Positions 36,275-44,433 of a stretch of DNA of 64,000 bases are shown here, piece after piece. Within the stretch, counting starts at the first letter, position 1; each line of letters starts with the position of its first letter. Location: assembly GCA_948777935.1 (NCBI GenBank), contig CAQDYY010000003.1, forward strand, positions 1 to 64,000, given 5' to 3'. A model generated the notes under the pieces. It was not told where the DNA came from. It saw nothing but the letters and a program-made list of their open reading frames with translations, and did not search any database. This DNA is from an uncultured Clostridia bacterium (lineage in GTDB: Bacteria; Bacillota; Clostridia; TANB77; CAG-508). A program made the translations under genes and the position numbers.

Positions 36275-38728
36275 ATGGTAAAATTAGAAAAAGTTAATAA
36301 ATACTTTAATAGAAGAAAACCAAATCAGATACATATTATAAATAATACATCTCTTGAACTAGAAAAAACAGGTTTAGTAGCAATTTTGGGACATTCTGGA
36401 AGTGGAAAGACTACTATATTGAATGCAATAGGTGGATTAGATAAAGTAAATAAGGGAAAAATTTTTGTAAATGGTAAGAAAATTACAAAAAGAAGTTCTT
36501 ATGTAGTTGATAAAATCAGAAACTTAAATATTGGATATATATTTCAAGATTACAAATTGTTAGATAATTTGTCTGTTTATGAAAATGTAGCTATTTCTTT
36601 AAAAATGATAGGAATAAAAAATAAAAAAGAAATAGAAAAAAGAGTAAAGTATGTTTTAGAAGCAGTTAAAATGTATAGATATAGAAATAGACCTGCTAGA
36701 ATGTTATCTGGAGGGGAAAAACAAAGAGTAGCAATAGCAAGAGCAATAGTAAAAAACCCAAGCATAGTAATTGCTGATGAGCCAACAGGTAATTTAGATA
36801 GTAAAAATTCATTAGAGATAATGAATATAATAAAAGCATTATCCAAAGATAAATTAGTAATTTTAGTAACACACGAAATTGATTTAGCAAACTTCTACGC
36901 TTCAAGAATAATTAAGTTACAAGATGGAAAAATTATAGAAGATTATGAAAATAAGCCAAAAGAATCTTTGGAATATAGACTTGATAATAAGCTATACTTG
37001 AAAGATTTTCAAAGTAAAGATACACTAAATAAAAATAAAATTAATGTGGATTTATATACAAATAATGAAAACAATGAGGTAAATATTGAATTAGCTATTA
37101 AAGATGGAAATATATATATAAAATCTAAAAGCCAAAAAATAGAAGTTATAGATGAAAATTCTGCGATAGAATTAGTAAATGAACATTATAAAAAGTTAGA
37201 TAAAAGTATTTATGATGATTATGATTATAATTTAGAAAAAATAATAGACAAAAGGTATAAGACTAAATATACTTCTATATATGGAATTATGAAATCTATA
37301 ATAAATGGATTTAAAAGAATTTCTAATTATACAATATTAAGGAAGATATTATTGATAGGTTTTTTTGCATCAAGTATGTTTATAGTATATTCAGTAAGTA
37401 ATATTGCAGGAACACTTGATATAAAAGATACTGATTTTATGGTTGTAGATAAAAACTATTTACAAGTCGATATGGGAAATGTAAATGTTGAAAATTTTTT
37501 GAGATATGAACAATTAGAAAATATAGACTATATATTACCTGGGGATAGTAATATTAGCTTTAAAATAAAATTTGATGACTACTATCAATTATCTAGATAT
37601 TCATTTGAATTATCAGGTTCTTTAGTTAGTATAGATACAATTAATCAAAATGATATAGTTAAAGGAAGATTACCAGAAGATAATTATGAAATTGTAGTTG
37701 ATAAAAGAGTTATTGAACACATGGTAAATAGTGATTCAGGTATGATGAGAAACATGGGGATAAAGAGTGAAGAAGAATTACTAAACAAAACTATATCAAT
37801 GAATAATATGAAAGATTTTGTAATAGTTGGTATTGCTGATACAAAAGCATTGTCAATATTTACGAGTAGAGAGATGTTTATAAATTTATTAAACAATTCA
37901 ACCAAATCTGATGGACTAATGGGTATGTATATCCCAACGAGTAATGAAGAAACAGAAAGTGCAGTAATGGATTACAATTTATATTTAGACGATATTGTAA
38001 TAACAAAGGGAAGATTACCAGAAAATGATTATGAAGTAATTGTAAACAAATCTAATCAATATGATATGAAATTGAATAAGAAAATAAAAACAAAAGTAAA
38101 TAATAATGAATTAAAAGTAGTAGGATATTATGATAGTAAAAGTAATATACAAGCATATTTAGTTAATAATAATACTGTAAAATATGATGTAGTTAATAAA
38201 AGCAATGGTTTAATGATTTATCCTAAAAACAAACAAGATATCATTAATAAATTTAAAAACGAGTATAATCTAAATGTAATTGATAGATATGAAAGAGATA
38301 AGGAAAATTATTTAAGTAAAAAAGAAAAATCTATAAGAAGTTCTATTATTTTTGCAACAATAATACTTTCAATTTCATTAATAGAAATATACCTAATGAT
38401 GAGATCGTCTTTTTTATCAAGAATAAAAGAAATAGGAATATATAGAGCAATAGGAGTCAAAAAGGCAGATATTTATAGAATGTTTTTAGGGGAAATTCTA
38501 GTTATAACAACTTTCAGTAGTATGTTAGGAATAATTCTTATGGCATATATATTAAATGGAATATCTAATATTCCTTATGTAGATAGAATGTTTATTATAA
38601 ATAACAAGACAGTAGGAATTAGTATTTTAATAGTTTATTTATTTAATATTATAATTGGACTAATGCCTTTACATAGAGTTCTTAAAAAGACACCTGCTCA
38701 AATATTATCAAGATACGACCTAGAATAA
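36275..38728 (+). CDS. Fused ATPase-permease ABC transporter, second copy
   Basis: An 817-residue relative of the preceding transporter. ATPase motifs are GHSGSGKTTILNAIGG, LSGGEKQRVAIARAIV, VIADEPTGNLDSK and VTHEID. A linker of about 100 residues leads to a first helix (IGFFASSMFIVYSVSN), a large outer domain that twice repeats the ND-x-V-GRLPEN/D-YE-VV pattern (KGRLPEDNYEIVV and KGRLPENDYEVIV), and an FtsX-like C-terminal bundle with GIYRAIGVKKADIYRMF. AGGAGG precedes the start. Together the two genes probably form one exporter or immunity pump. Confidence 0.8.
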   Translation: MVKLEKVNKYFNRRKPNQIHIINNTSLELEKTGLVAILGHSGSGKTTILNAIGGLDKVNKGKIFVNGKKITKRSSYVVDKIRNLNIGYIFQDYKLLDNLSVYENVAISLKMIGIKNKKEIEKRVKYVLEAVKMYRYRNRPARMLSGGEKQRVAIARAIVKNPSIVIADEPTGNLDSKNSLEIMNIIKALSKDKLVILVTHEIDLANFYASRIIKLQDGKIIEDYENKPKESLEYRLDNKLYLKDFQSKDTLNKNKINVDLYTNNENNEVNIELAIKDGNIYIKSKSQKIEVIDENSAIELVNEHYKKLDKSIYDDYDYNLEKIIDKRYKTKYTSIYGIMKSIINGFKRISNYTILRKILLIGFFASSMFIVYSVSNIAGTLDIKDTDFMVVDKNYLQVDMGNVNVENFLRYEQLENIDYILPGDSNISFKIKFDDYYQLSRYSFELSGSLVSIDTINQNDIVKGRLPEDNYEIVVDKRVIEHMVNSDSGMMRNMGIKSEEELLNKTISMNNMKDFVIVGIADTKALSIFTSREMFINLLNNSTKSDGLMGMYIPTSNEETESAVMDYNLYLDDIVITKGRLPENDYEVIVNKSNQYDMKLNKKIKTKVNNNELKVVGYYDSKSNIQAYLVNNNTVKYDVVNKSNGLMIYPKNKQDIINKFKNEYNLNVIDRYERDKENYLSKKEKSIRSSIIFATIILSISLIEIYLMMRSSFLSRIKEIGIYRAIGVKKADIYRMFLGEILVITTFSSMLGIILMAYILNGISNIPYVDRMFIINNKTVGISILIVYLFNIIIGLMPLHRVLKKTPAQILSRYDLE

Positions 38729-38805
38729 AAGTATTATAGTTCATAATAAGTAAAAAACAGTTTGTAATATATATGGATAACCAAAAATAACAATTTATAA
38801 ATATA

Positions 38806-38835
38806 AAATAGCAGAACTACCTCTGCTATTTTTAT
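38806..38835. terminator. Bidirectional terminator
   Basis: AAATAGCAGA and TCTGCTATTT form a 10-bp stem with A- and T-runs on the two sides, between convergent genes. Confidence 0.75.
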
Positions 38836-38845
38836 TTATATTATT

Positions 38846-39094
38846 CTAATTAATAAACAATTTTGAAAGAGATGAATCTTCGCTAAAGAAATAATCATAC
38901 AATAAAGCCTCTATAAACATTAATCCCATAAATATAATAACTTCCCATGTAATATCACCATAAACAGATGAATAAGATTTTAGAATTATTGTATTGGTAA
39001 CACCACATAATCCAGTTATAGTAAAAGCTATTATAGTATTTAATATGCAACATAAAAGCATAAAAAGTAACTCCTTCTTTTCTGACCTAGACAT
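38846..39094 (-). CDS. Small two-helix membrane protein
   Basis: An 82-residue protein starting MSRSEKKELLFMLLCCILN, with two membrane helices (LLCCILNTIIAFTITGLCG and VIIFMGLMFIEALLYDYFF). GGAGG is upstream. It faces the XRE regulator at 39339 across a region with a strong palindrome, and may be its target or an immunity-like protein. No family recognised. Confidence 0.5.
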   Translation of the reverse strand: MSRSEKKELLFMLLCCILNTIIAFTITGLCGVTNTIILKSYSSVYGDITWEVIIFMGLMFIEALLYDYFFSEDSSLSKLFIN

Positions 39095-39166
39095 TTTATA
39101 GACCTCCTCCCCTATATGTAGTTATTGACTAGATTATTTTTTGCAAAATATTGTAATAAAAATCTC

Positions 39167-39191
39167 TATATGTAGTTAATCACTACATATA
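39167..39191. promoter_or_regulatory. Palindromic operator between divergent genes
   Basis: TATATGTAGT (39167-39176) and ACTACATATA (39182-39191) are perfect 10-bp arms around TAATC. A third half-site TATATGTAGTTA lies near 39113. Likely bound by the XRE regulator encoded to the right. Confidence 0.55.
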
Positions 39192-39338
39192 ATTACATAC
39201 AATGATAGCACAATATTCTTTATCTTTCAACAAAATACTTCTTTTTTTAAAAACAAAATGCAAAATCCTATCTAGTTAGTGCATTGTGTATATTTGAATG
39301 CAAATTCAATATAATAAGAAATAAAAAAGGAGGTAGAA

Positions 39339-39675
39339 ATGGAAATTACAAATGAGCAGATCAATAAAACTTTTGGAATGATTTTTCAAGAATATCGTTT
39401 AAAGAATAATATTACACAAGAAAAATTAGCAGAAGAATTAACAAAATCCACAAAAACTATCTCACAGCTCGAAACTCGGAAAAGATGGAACAAGTAAGAA
39501 AACTGATATAGAGTTTATGAATTTCTTAGGTATTGCACCTAATATATTATATAAAAGTTTTATCACAAATCCAGATTTAATGCAGAAGATAGAAATTGAT
39601 GAGAAAATTAGTGAATTAGAACCTGATAAGATTCAAGCATTGTTTAAAATAGTAGAAGTTCTAAAGAATCTATAA
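39339..39675 (+). CDS. XRE-family regulator, +1 shift at CGG
   Basis: A 111-residue Cro/C1-type regulator. FGMIFQEYRLKNNITQEKLAEELTKSTKTISQLET contains the helix-turn-helix; then in-frame CGG (39477-39479) would lead to a stop six codons later. Skipping C gives GKDGTSKKTDIEFMNFLGI, the standard continuation of this family, and a stop at 39673. Unshifted, the product is a 51-residue truncated HTH. GGAGGT precedes the start. This shows the CGG habit also reaches accessory genes. Confidence 0.88.
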
Positions 39676-39789
39676 TGGTATTTAGAAAGCTAGAATAGTC
39701 TAGTTTTCTTTTATTTTGTAGAAAAATGTCGGAAAATTTTTTTACCATTGAAATTACTACATTAAGAGTAAATTTACAATATCTAGGAG

Positions 39790-39817
39790 TTGACTAGATA
39801 TAAAAATGTTGTATAAT
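39790..39817 (+). promoter_or_regulatory. Promoter
   Basis: TTGACT (39790-39795), 16-nt spacer, TATAAT (39812-39817). Confidence 0.6.
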
Positions 39818-39848
39818 ATATAACATAGTCATATTGGAGGCGATAAAG

Positions 39849-40037
39849 TTGAAAAATAGCAAAATAGAGGATTTATCAAGAAGAACAATAATCCTATTAG
39901 AGAATACTAAAAAGGAATATGCGAAATTCGCAGAAGAAAGAAATCTACTATATCGTTATTTAGTAAACAAAGATGATCTAGTAAACTGGGAAAAATATGT
40001 GAACCAATTAGAAGAAGTAATAAAATGTAATAAATAA
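39849..40037 (+). CDS. Small helical protein, unknown
   Basis: A 62-residue protein starting at TTG (KNSKIEDLSRRTIILLENT) eight bases after TTGGAGG. It is charged and helical with no motif. A good promoter upstream supports it. Confidence 0.45.
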   Translation: MKNSKIEDLSRRTIILLENTKKEYAKFAEERNLLYRYLVNKDDLVNWEKYVNQLEEVIKCNK

Positions 40038-40151
40038 TATGATAATTCTGAAAAAGGAGGTACAAGGGAAAACAAATATATTTTTATGGGACTAATAATT
40101 GTGCTTTAAATGTAGTAATAAATGTATCAAAGTAAATTTTTTTTAAGCAAA

Positions 40152-40171
40152 CCTACAAACTGGGTTTGTAG
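40152..40171 (+). promoter_or_regulatory. Hairpin/operator CCTACAAACTGGGTTT upstream of the AbrB gene
   Basis: CTACAAAC and GTTTGTAG form an 8-bp stem around TGG. The same 16-mer recurs at 41511-41526 upstream of the XRE gene on the other strand. Confidence 0.5.
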
Positions 40172-40188
40172 ATTAGGAGGAAACATTT

Positions 40189-40647
40189 ATGAAACAAGTA
40201 ATTGAAGTCAATGAAACAAATGAAAGAAAAATTGATGAATTAGGAAGAATTGTTATACCACTTACAATAAGGCAGAAATTAAATTTACATGAGAACGATT
40301 ATTTAGAAATATGTAAAAGTGGAAAAAATATTACATTAAATAAAATAGAAAAGTATCAACAAAAAGAGCATCTAAACAATTTTAATATCACATTAAATAA
40401 TGAAATACAAATAAATATTGATATTAGCAAACTTAATAATAATATTCCAACAGCTACTAAAGGAATTGTAAGAACTATAGATCAATTAGGTAGAATTATA
40501 ATACCAATGCAATTACGAAAAGATTTAGGTATTAAAGAAAAAGATTCAATAAAAATTTGTTATAAAGATAATATGATTATTCTTATAAAGAAGGAGTATG
40601 ATAACCATAATAGAAGAAAACAGAATTTTAATCATAACAGAAGATGA
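40189..40647 (+). CDS. Protein with two SpoVT/AbrB domains
   Basis: A 152-residue transition-state-type DNA-binding protein. Two swapped-hairpin domains are present in tandem: RKIDELGRIVIPLTIRQKLNL with YLEICKSGKNITLNK, and RTIDQLGRIIIPMQLRKDLGI with SIKICYKDNMIILIKK. Single proteins normally dimerise to make the barrel; here the duplicated form may make it within one chain. Its last 50 nt overlap the next gene. AGGAGG precedes the start. Confidence 0.8.
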   Translation: MKQVIEVNETNERKIDELGRIVIPLTIRQKLNLHENDYLEICKSGKNITLNKIEKYQQKEHLNNFNITLNNEIQINIDISKLNNNIPTATKGIVRTIDQLGRIIIPMQLRKDLGIKEKDSIKICYKDNMIILIKKEYDNHNRRKQNFNHNRR

Positions 40648-41221
40648 GTTAGATAATTCTATGAAATACTCTAAAAACATAGACATATTAAAAATAGAAA
40701 TTGATAAAAAGGCTATACAAGAATTAAATAGAAGATTCAAAGAGAAATATAGTTATATATTTTTTACTAAAGAATGTATTTATGGTAAAGAATTAATTAA
40801 TTTTGTACCTTCATATTTTATGGATAATTTAAAAAATAAATTATTTATAAATGAACTTATAGTAAACCCACTAATAATGGAAAATATACTAAATTATAAC
40901 AATGTCATTGAAATAGCTATAATATTAAAATACATATTACAGAATGAAATAAAACAAGAAGATTTTAATTTTAGTCAAGAGATGGATAAAATTAAAAAAT
41001 TATATAGGTGTACGAACAATGATATATATCATTGTAAAGATGCAGTTTATCATGCTGTAGAAAAAAATTATGTACTAAATAATTTGGCAAAAATAGAATA
41101 TGACTCCAGTAAAGATGAAATTGTAAAAAAAGTATTATTTAAGGCAATAGATAATATTATATATAATTTAAAAAACACTAACGAATTAGTGTTCAAAGAG
41201 TTTATTAGTATTATCATATAA
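40598..41221 (+). CDS. Unknown 207-aa protein
   Basis: A 207-residue protein (MITIIEENRILIITEDELDNS) that begins inside the AbrB gene in another frame; GGAG is only one base from the ATG, so the start is uncertain. It is mostly helical and cytoplasmic with no motif I recognise. Its 3' end overlaps that of the convergent XRE gene by 36 nt, where an 8-bp hairpin AACACTAA/TTAGTGTT lies. Confidence 0.5.
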   Translation: MITIIEENRILIITEDELDNSMKYSKNIDILKIEIDKKAIQELNRRFKEKYSYIFFTKECIYGKELINFVPSYFMDNLKNKLFINELIVNPLIMENILNYNNVIEIAIILKYILQNEIKQEDFNFSQEMDKIKKLYRCTNNDIYHCKDAVYHAVEKNYVLNNLAKIEYDSSKDEIVKKVLFKAIDNIIYNLKNTNELVFKEFISIII

Positions 41222-41449
41222 CTCATCAAGAGTAATATTAAGAGCCAAAGAAAATGCTTTAGCTTCAAAATCTTTCACAAGTCTTTTATTATGTTCAATT
41301 TCATATATATCAGCAATGAACATAGTAACACCTAGTAATTCCATTTTGCGACATAAATCTGGTTGAGAAAGACCTTGCATTTCACGATACTTTTTAACAT
41401 TTGTGCCAATAATGTTTAAATTGTTATTAAATCTTCTAATTACACCCAT
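41186..41449 (-). CDS. XRE-family helix-turn-helix regulator
   Basis: An 87-residue regulator: IIGTNVKKYREMQGLSQPDLCRKMELLGVTMFIADIYEIEH followed by AKAFSLALNITLDELY. I use the ATG after AAAGGAG rather than a frame 12 codons longer. The repeated 16-mer about 70 nt upstream of its start, also found before the AbrB gene, is a candidate operator. Confidence 0.8.
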   Translation of the reverse strand: MGVIRRFNNNLNIIGTNVKKYREMQGLSQPDLCRKMELLGVTMFIADIYEIEHNKRLVKDFEAKAFSLALNITLDELYDNTNKLFEH

Positions 41450-41510
41450 TGCAAAAGCTCCTTTCTCATAAAATTTCTCTAGCATATTTTATAATATTTA
41501 AAGGGCTTAC

Positions 41511-41526
41511 CCTACAAACTGGGTTT
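41511..41526 (-). promoter_or_regulatory. Second copy of the CCTACAAACTGGGTTT motif
   Basis: Identical over 16 nt to 40152-40167. It lies upstream of the minus-strand XRE gene. Confidence 0.45.
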
Positions 41527-41626
41527 TATTTTTCGCAAAAAATATAAAAATTATACAAGAAAAGATAAAGGGATTAAATTTAGTTAGAACTAATAAATAA
41601 AAAATATAAATAGGAGGATAATAATT

Positions 41627-42343
41627 ATGAATAAAATAAGAATTGTAGTAGCATGCAAGAGTTTAAAAATCCAAGATGCTATACGAGATTTATCAGTAAA
41701 CGACAAGTTCGAAATACTTGATTTTATTGAGGATGAAACAAATGTTATTGAAACAATAAAATATACAAAACCTGATTTAGTATTTTTAGAGGATGACTTT
41801 GAGAATTTGAAAGTTATCAATGTGTTAGAACAGGTTAATAAAAGCTATTGTGAAGCAATAACAGCATTTGTAGTAATATCAAATAAAAAAATTCCTTTGC
41901 AAATGGGTATATATCATAAATATAATGTTTTAAATATTTTATATACACCATTGGATGATGAGGATATAAAAACTATATTATGGGAAAGTGAAAGCAAAAT
42001 ATCATCTTATTTTGAAAATGTAAAAAAGTTAAAAGAGCAAGGAATAGAAGATCGATTATATAATTATAGATATAATAGACATATAGACTATTCTAAATAC
42101 TTTACCGAAGATGATTGTATATTGCTTAGAAAATTAGATGTATATATTGATTTTACACAAAAATATACAGAAGAAGAAAATGAAATATTTGCAATGAATC
42201 TTAATAAGTATTGGGATGGAGCAGAAGATACAGAAGGAAATCGTTTACCACCAACCAGAAAATTAGAAATTACTGGCGTTTCCAGAGATGATTTTAATAG
42301 AATATATGAAACAATAAATAATGTAGAAACTTTATATACATAA
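41627..42343 (+). CDS. Response-regulator-like protein
   Basis: A 238-residue protein whose first 110 residues look like a CheY-type receiver: RIVVACKSLKIQDAIRDL, the acidic DLVFLEDDFENL near residue 55 (phosphoacceptor position) and VVISNKKIPLQ. The C-terminal half is not a standard DNA-binding output domain I know (LPPTRKLEITGVSRDDFNR looks like a small helical domain). AGGAGG is upstream. A Spo0E-like gene follows after 19 nt, hinting at phosphorelay control. Confidence 0.6.
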   Translation: MNKIRIVVACKSLKIQDAIRDLSVNDKFEILDFIEDETNVIETIKYTKPDLVFLEDDFENLKVINVLEQVNKSYCEAITAFVVISNKKIPLQMGIYHKYNVLNILYTPLDDEDIKTILWESESKISSYFENVKKLKEQGIEDRLYNYRYNRHIDYSKYFTEDDCILLRKLDVYIDFTQKYTEEENEIFAMNLNKYWDGAEDTEGNRLPPTRKLEITGVSRDDFNRIYETINNVETLYT

Positions 42344-42362
42344 AAATATTTGGATGGTTAAT

Positions 42363-42503
42363 ATGAAAAATAAATTGGAAGAATTAAAAATTGAGTTAAA
42401 TCAAACAGTACAAGATACAAACTGTAGTATAAATGAAATACTAGAAATTTCAAATAAAATAGATAAAGAGATAGAAAGAGTATATTGGGGTAATTACGAT
42501 TAA
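42363..42503 (+). CDS. Spo0E-like aspartyl-phosphate phosphatase family protein
   Basis: A 46-residue helical hairpin: KLEELKIELNQTVQDTN, then SINEILEISNKIDKEIERVY. This matches the Spo0E pattern of two helices with a SxxLD-like core (here SNKID), which in Bacillus dephosphorylates Spo0A~P. The lysine-isoleucine-aspartate replaces the usual ELD, so activity is uncertain. GGATGG precedes the start and a terminator follows. Confidence 0.6.
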   Translation: MKNKLEELKIELNQTVQDTNCSINEILEISNKIDKEIERVYWGNYD

Positions 42504-42510
42504 ATATGGA

Positions 42511-42545
42511 AAAATCATAAATCTCTTTTGATTTATGATTTTTTT
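42511..42545. terminator. Bidirectional terminator
   Basis: AAAATCATAAATC and GATTTATGATTTT form a 12-13-bp stem with T-runs, between the Spo0E-like gene and convergent HU gene. Confidence 0.8.
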
Positions 42546-42551
42546 ATTTAT

Positions 42552-42830
42552 TTATTTATTAACAACATCTTTTAACGCTTTTCCTGCCTTAAATACAGGT
42601 GATTTAGAAGCTGGTATTTTAATTTCTTCTTTAGTTTGTGGATTTCTTCCTTTTCTTGCTGCTCTTTTTCTAACTTCAAAAGAGCCAAAACCAACTAATT
42701 GAACTTTATCACCTTTTACTAATGATTCTGTGATAATTTCAACTAAAGCATTTAATGATTCTTCAGCACCTTTTTTAGTAGCACCTGTCTTTTCAGCTAA
42801 TGCTGCAACTAATTCACTTTTATTCATCAT
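42552..42830 (-). CDS. hup: HU-type nucleoid protein
   Basis: A 92-residue HU/IHF-family DNA-bending protein. MNKSELVAALAEKTGATKKGAEESL, VQLVGFGSFEVRKRAARKGRNPQT (arm with R-NP tip) and ASKSPVFKAGKALKD are all canonical. GAGGAGGG lies before the paired ATG ATG start. A consensus promoter lies at 42868-42896 on the minus strand. Confidence 0.95.
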   Translation of the reverse strand: MMNKSELVAALAEKTGATKKGAEESLNALVEIITESLVKGDKVQLVGFGSFEVRKRAARKGRNPQTKEEIKIPASKSPVFKAGKALKDVVNK

Positions 42831-42867
42831 ATTCCCTCCTCTCATAATAGTATTTTGTTATATTAGT

Positions 42868-42896
42868 AATTTACCAAAAAGAAAGAATAAAGTCAA
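42868..42896 (-). promoter_or_regulatory. Promoter of HU gene
   Basis: On the minus strand TTGACT, a 17-nt spacer and TAAATT. Confidence 0.6.
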
Positions 42897-42937
42897 TAAA
42901 TAGAAGATTTTTCGACAAAGAATTTTAAATTTAATAT

Positions 42938-42966
42938 TTGAACAAAATAAAAAAATATGCTAGAAT
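42938..42966 (+). promoter_or_regulatory. Promoter
   Basis: TTGAAC (42938-42943), 17-nt spacer, TAGAAT (42961-42966), 30 nt before the next gene. Confidence 0.5.
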
Positions 42967-42996
42967 GATAAATAGATTATAGAAAAGAGGCAAAAT

Positions 42997-43209
42997 ATGA
43001 ACGAAAAATTTTTAAATCAAAACATAGATAGATTAGATGTACCTTGTGCAGTAATAGATAAATTAAAAGAAAATGGAATAACAGTTATAAAGCAATTATG
43101 TAGTAAAAACAAGACATATTTAAAAAACTTAGGGTTAGTAAGTGTTGAAATAAATAAATTAGAAGTTGAACTACAATTATTGGGATTGAATCTAAATTCT
43201 AGATACTAA
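42997..43209 (+). CDS. Small protein resembling RNA polymerase alpha C-terminal domain
   Basis: A 70-residue protein: IDRLDVPCAVIDKLKENGITVIKQLCSKNKTYLKNLGL has the helix order of the alpha-CTD/HhH-like fold (L.L..R..N.L...GI.T...L). Stand-alone alpha-CTD-like proteins are seen in mobile elements. It may bind DNA. A truncated recombinase follows 14 nt later. Confidence 0.5.
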   Translation: MNEKFLNQNIDRLDVPCAVIDKLKENGITVIKQLCSKNKTYLKNLGLVSVEINKLEVELQLLGLNLNSRY

Positions 43210-43223
43210 AGAGGAGTATATTT

Positions 43224-43568
43224 ATGGGATTATATACTGGGTTAATAAAGTGTAGTAATTGTAACCATTCTTTTAAGGGAAGAAAAGAGAGAAATAATAT
43301 AAACTATAGATGTAATTATAGACTAAAATATGGAACTAATAAATGCGATAATGATAATATGGTAGAAGAATCCTACTTAACGGATCTAATAAAGCAACAA
43401 CTAGATGTTATTAATATGGAAATAGAAGATGTTGACATACATTCTATTGTAGATTACATTATTGTATCAAGAACTAGGATTGAGATATTTTTTAAGAATC
43501 TTCCAATTAACAGTTGCTATTATGATAGTTCCTTAGGCAGATTGCACTTTGATACATTAAATGATTAA
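43224..43568 (+). pseudogene. C-terminal remnant of a large serine recombinase (zinc ribbon)
   Basis: A 114-residue frame starting MGLYTGLIKCSNCNHSFKG and RCNYRLKYGTNKCDND: the four-cysteine beta-ribbon typical of the C-terminal half of large serine recombinases. The catalytic N-terminal domain is missing. A GAGGAG site makes expression of the fragment possible, but it is most simply a relic of an older integration event. Confidence 0.65.
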
Positions 43569-43700
43569 AAAGGGGTACAACAAATTTTCAAAAAAATATC
43601 GGTAGGGAAGGTCAAAATTGGAATAATTTATTAAAATTGGCATATAATATAAAGTAAAGAGTTTTTTGCCTAGAAATTCAACTAAATTTTCAAAAATGTA

Positions 43701-43729
43701 TTGACAAAGGCTCATTAAAAGTATATAAT
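43701..43729 (+). promoter_or_regulatory. Consensus promoter of tRNA-fMet
   Basis: TTGACA (43701-43706), 17-nt spacer, TATAAT (43724-43729): a perfect sigma-A promoter 18 nt before the tRNA. Confidence 0.85.
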
Positions 43730-43747
43730 ATAAAAGCGTTGAAACAT

Positions 43748-44075
43748 CGCGGGGTGGAGCAGTTGGCAGCTCGTCGGGCTCATAGAGGTAAATTGTGGCT
43801 CTACTTAGAAATATGTAGATGAACTGTGGGTGAATTCAAAGAAGGCTAAAGTATTTATTTGAATATCATGTTAACTTTGAGCCAAGCTAAAAGTACACTT
43901 TTAGAAGGTGCAGAGACTACTGGAGGAATAGAGTTTCCTTAATTACCAGATTTAGTACCCACTACCTAAAATAATATTGCAATATTATCAAGGTAAAGAC
44001 ATAGTCCAGCCTATAGTGAAAATTATAGATAACTAAACCCGAAGGTCGATAGTTCGAGTCTATCCCCCGCAACCA
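43748..44075 (+). tRNA. trnfM: Initiator tRNA-fMet (CAU) interrupted by a group I intron
   Basis: Exon 1 (43748-43783) reads CGCGGGGTGGAGCAG to CGGGCTCAT; exon 2 (44036-44075) reads AACCCGAAGG to CCCCGCAACCA with encoded CCA. Initiator hallmarks are present: C1-A72 mismatch and three G-C pairs in the anticodon stem (GGG/CCC). The interruption is in the anticodon loop just after the anticodon. T stem is GATAG/CTATC. It has its own consensus promoter and terminator, so it looks functional once spliced. Confidence 0.88.
43784..44035 (+). ncRNA. Group I intron (about 252 nt) in tRNA-fMet
   Basis: The conserved core is visible: GTGCAGAGACTACTGG (P7 5' side) near 43908 and AAAGACATAGTCCA (P7 3' side) near 43995, with hairpins between (P8: ATAATATTGCAATATTAT) and after (P9: CTATA/TATAG). 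The 5' splice site follows U as required, with a possible guide GTGG at 43796. It encodes no protein. The usual last-base G is not evident (the boundary appears to be A, within three A residues), so exact ends are uncertain. Confidence 0.8.
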
Positions 44076-44083
44076 AAGTATAG

Positions 44084-44116
44084 AAACATTTACAAATTCG
44101 TGTAAATGTTTTTTTA
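44084..44116 (+). terminator. Terminator of tRNA-fMet
   Basis: AAACATTTACA/TGTAAATGTTT, 11-bp stem plus T-run. Confidence 0.85.
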
Positions 44117-44127
44117 TTTGCACCTTA

Positions 44128-44355
44128 TTATCCTATTTGCACAAAGTGTTTACATTTAGGGCAAATCCATCCATGATTAACCCCTTTATAATGTTCTACA
44201 TATTCTGGATTTATATTTGGATGTTTTTCAAGATAATCACATTTACAAAATAAGTTATTATATTCCTCCATCTTTTTTTCTGTAACATCAAGATCAATTT
44301 CTGTAGTATTAATTGGATTACCATTAATATCTGTTTCCGTTAAGGTAAATTTCAT
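44128..44355 (-). CDS. Small zinc-ribbon-like protein
   Basis: A 75-residue protein (MKFTLTETDINGNPINTTEI) with CKC near the middle and WICPKCKHFVQIG at the end, which could form a zinc site. I start at the ATG eight bases after GAGGAG. It is the last gene of the minus-strand module, next to the methyltransferase. Function unknown. Confidence 0.5.
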   Translation of the reverse strand: MKFTLTETDINGNPINTTEIDLDVTEKKMEEYNNLFCKCDYLEKHPNINPEYVEHYKGVNHGWICPKCKHFVQIG

Positions 44356-44433
44356 TAATCTCACTCCTCTACTAAGAGTATAACGTATAAAATAAACTTT
44401 GTCAGCACATTTATTTATAATTTAATAATAAGA

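Noticed and set aside
43224..43568. Functional serine integrase
   Set aside because: Only the zinc-ribbon C-terminal part is present; no catalytic serine domain upstream.
20430..44075. The two tRNA-fMet sequences as attL/attR direct repeats
   Set aside because: They lie in opposite orientation and differ at several compensated positions.
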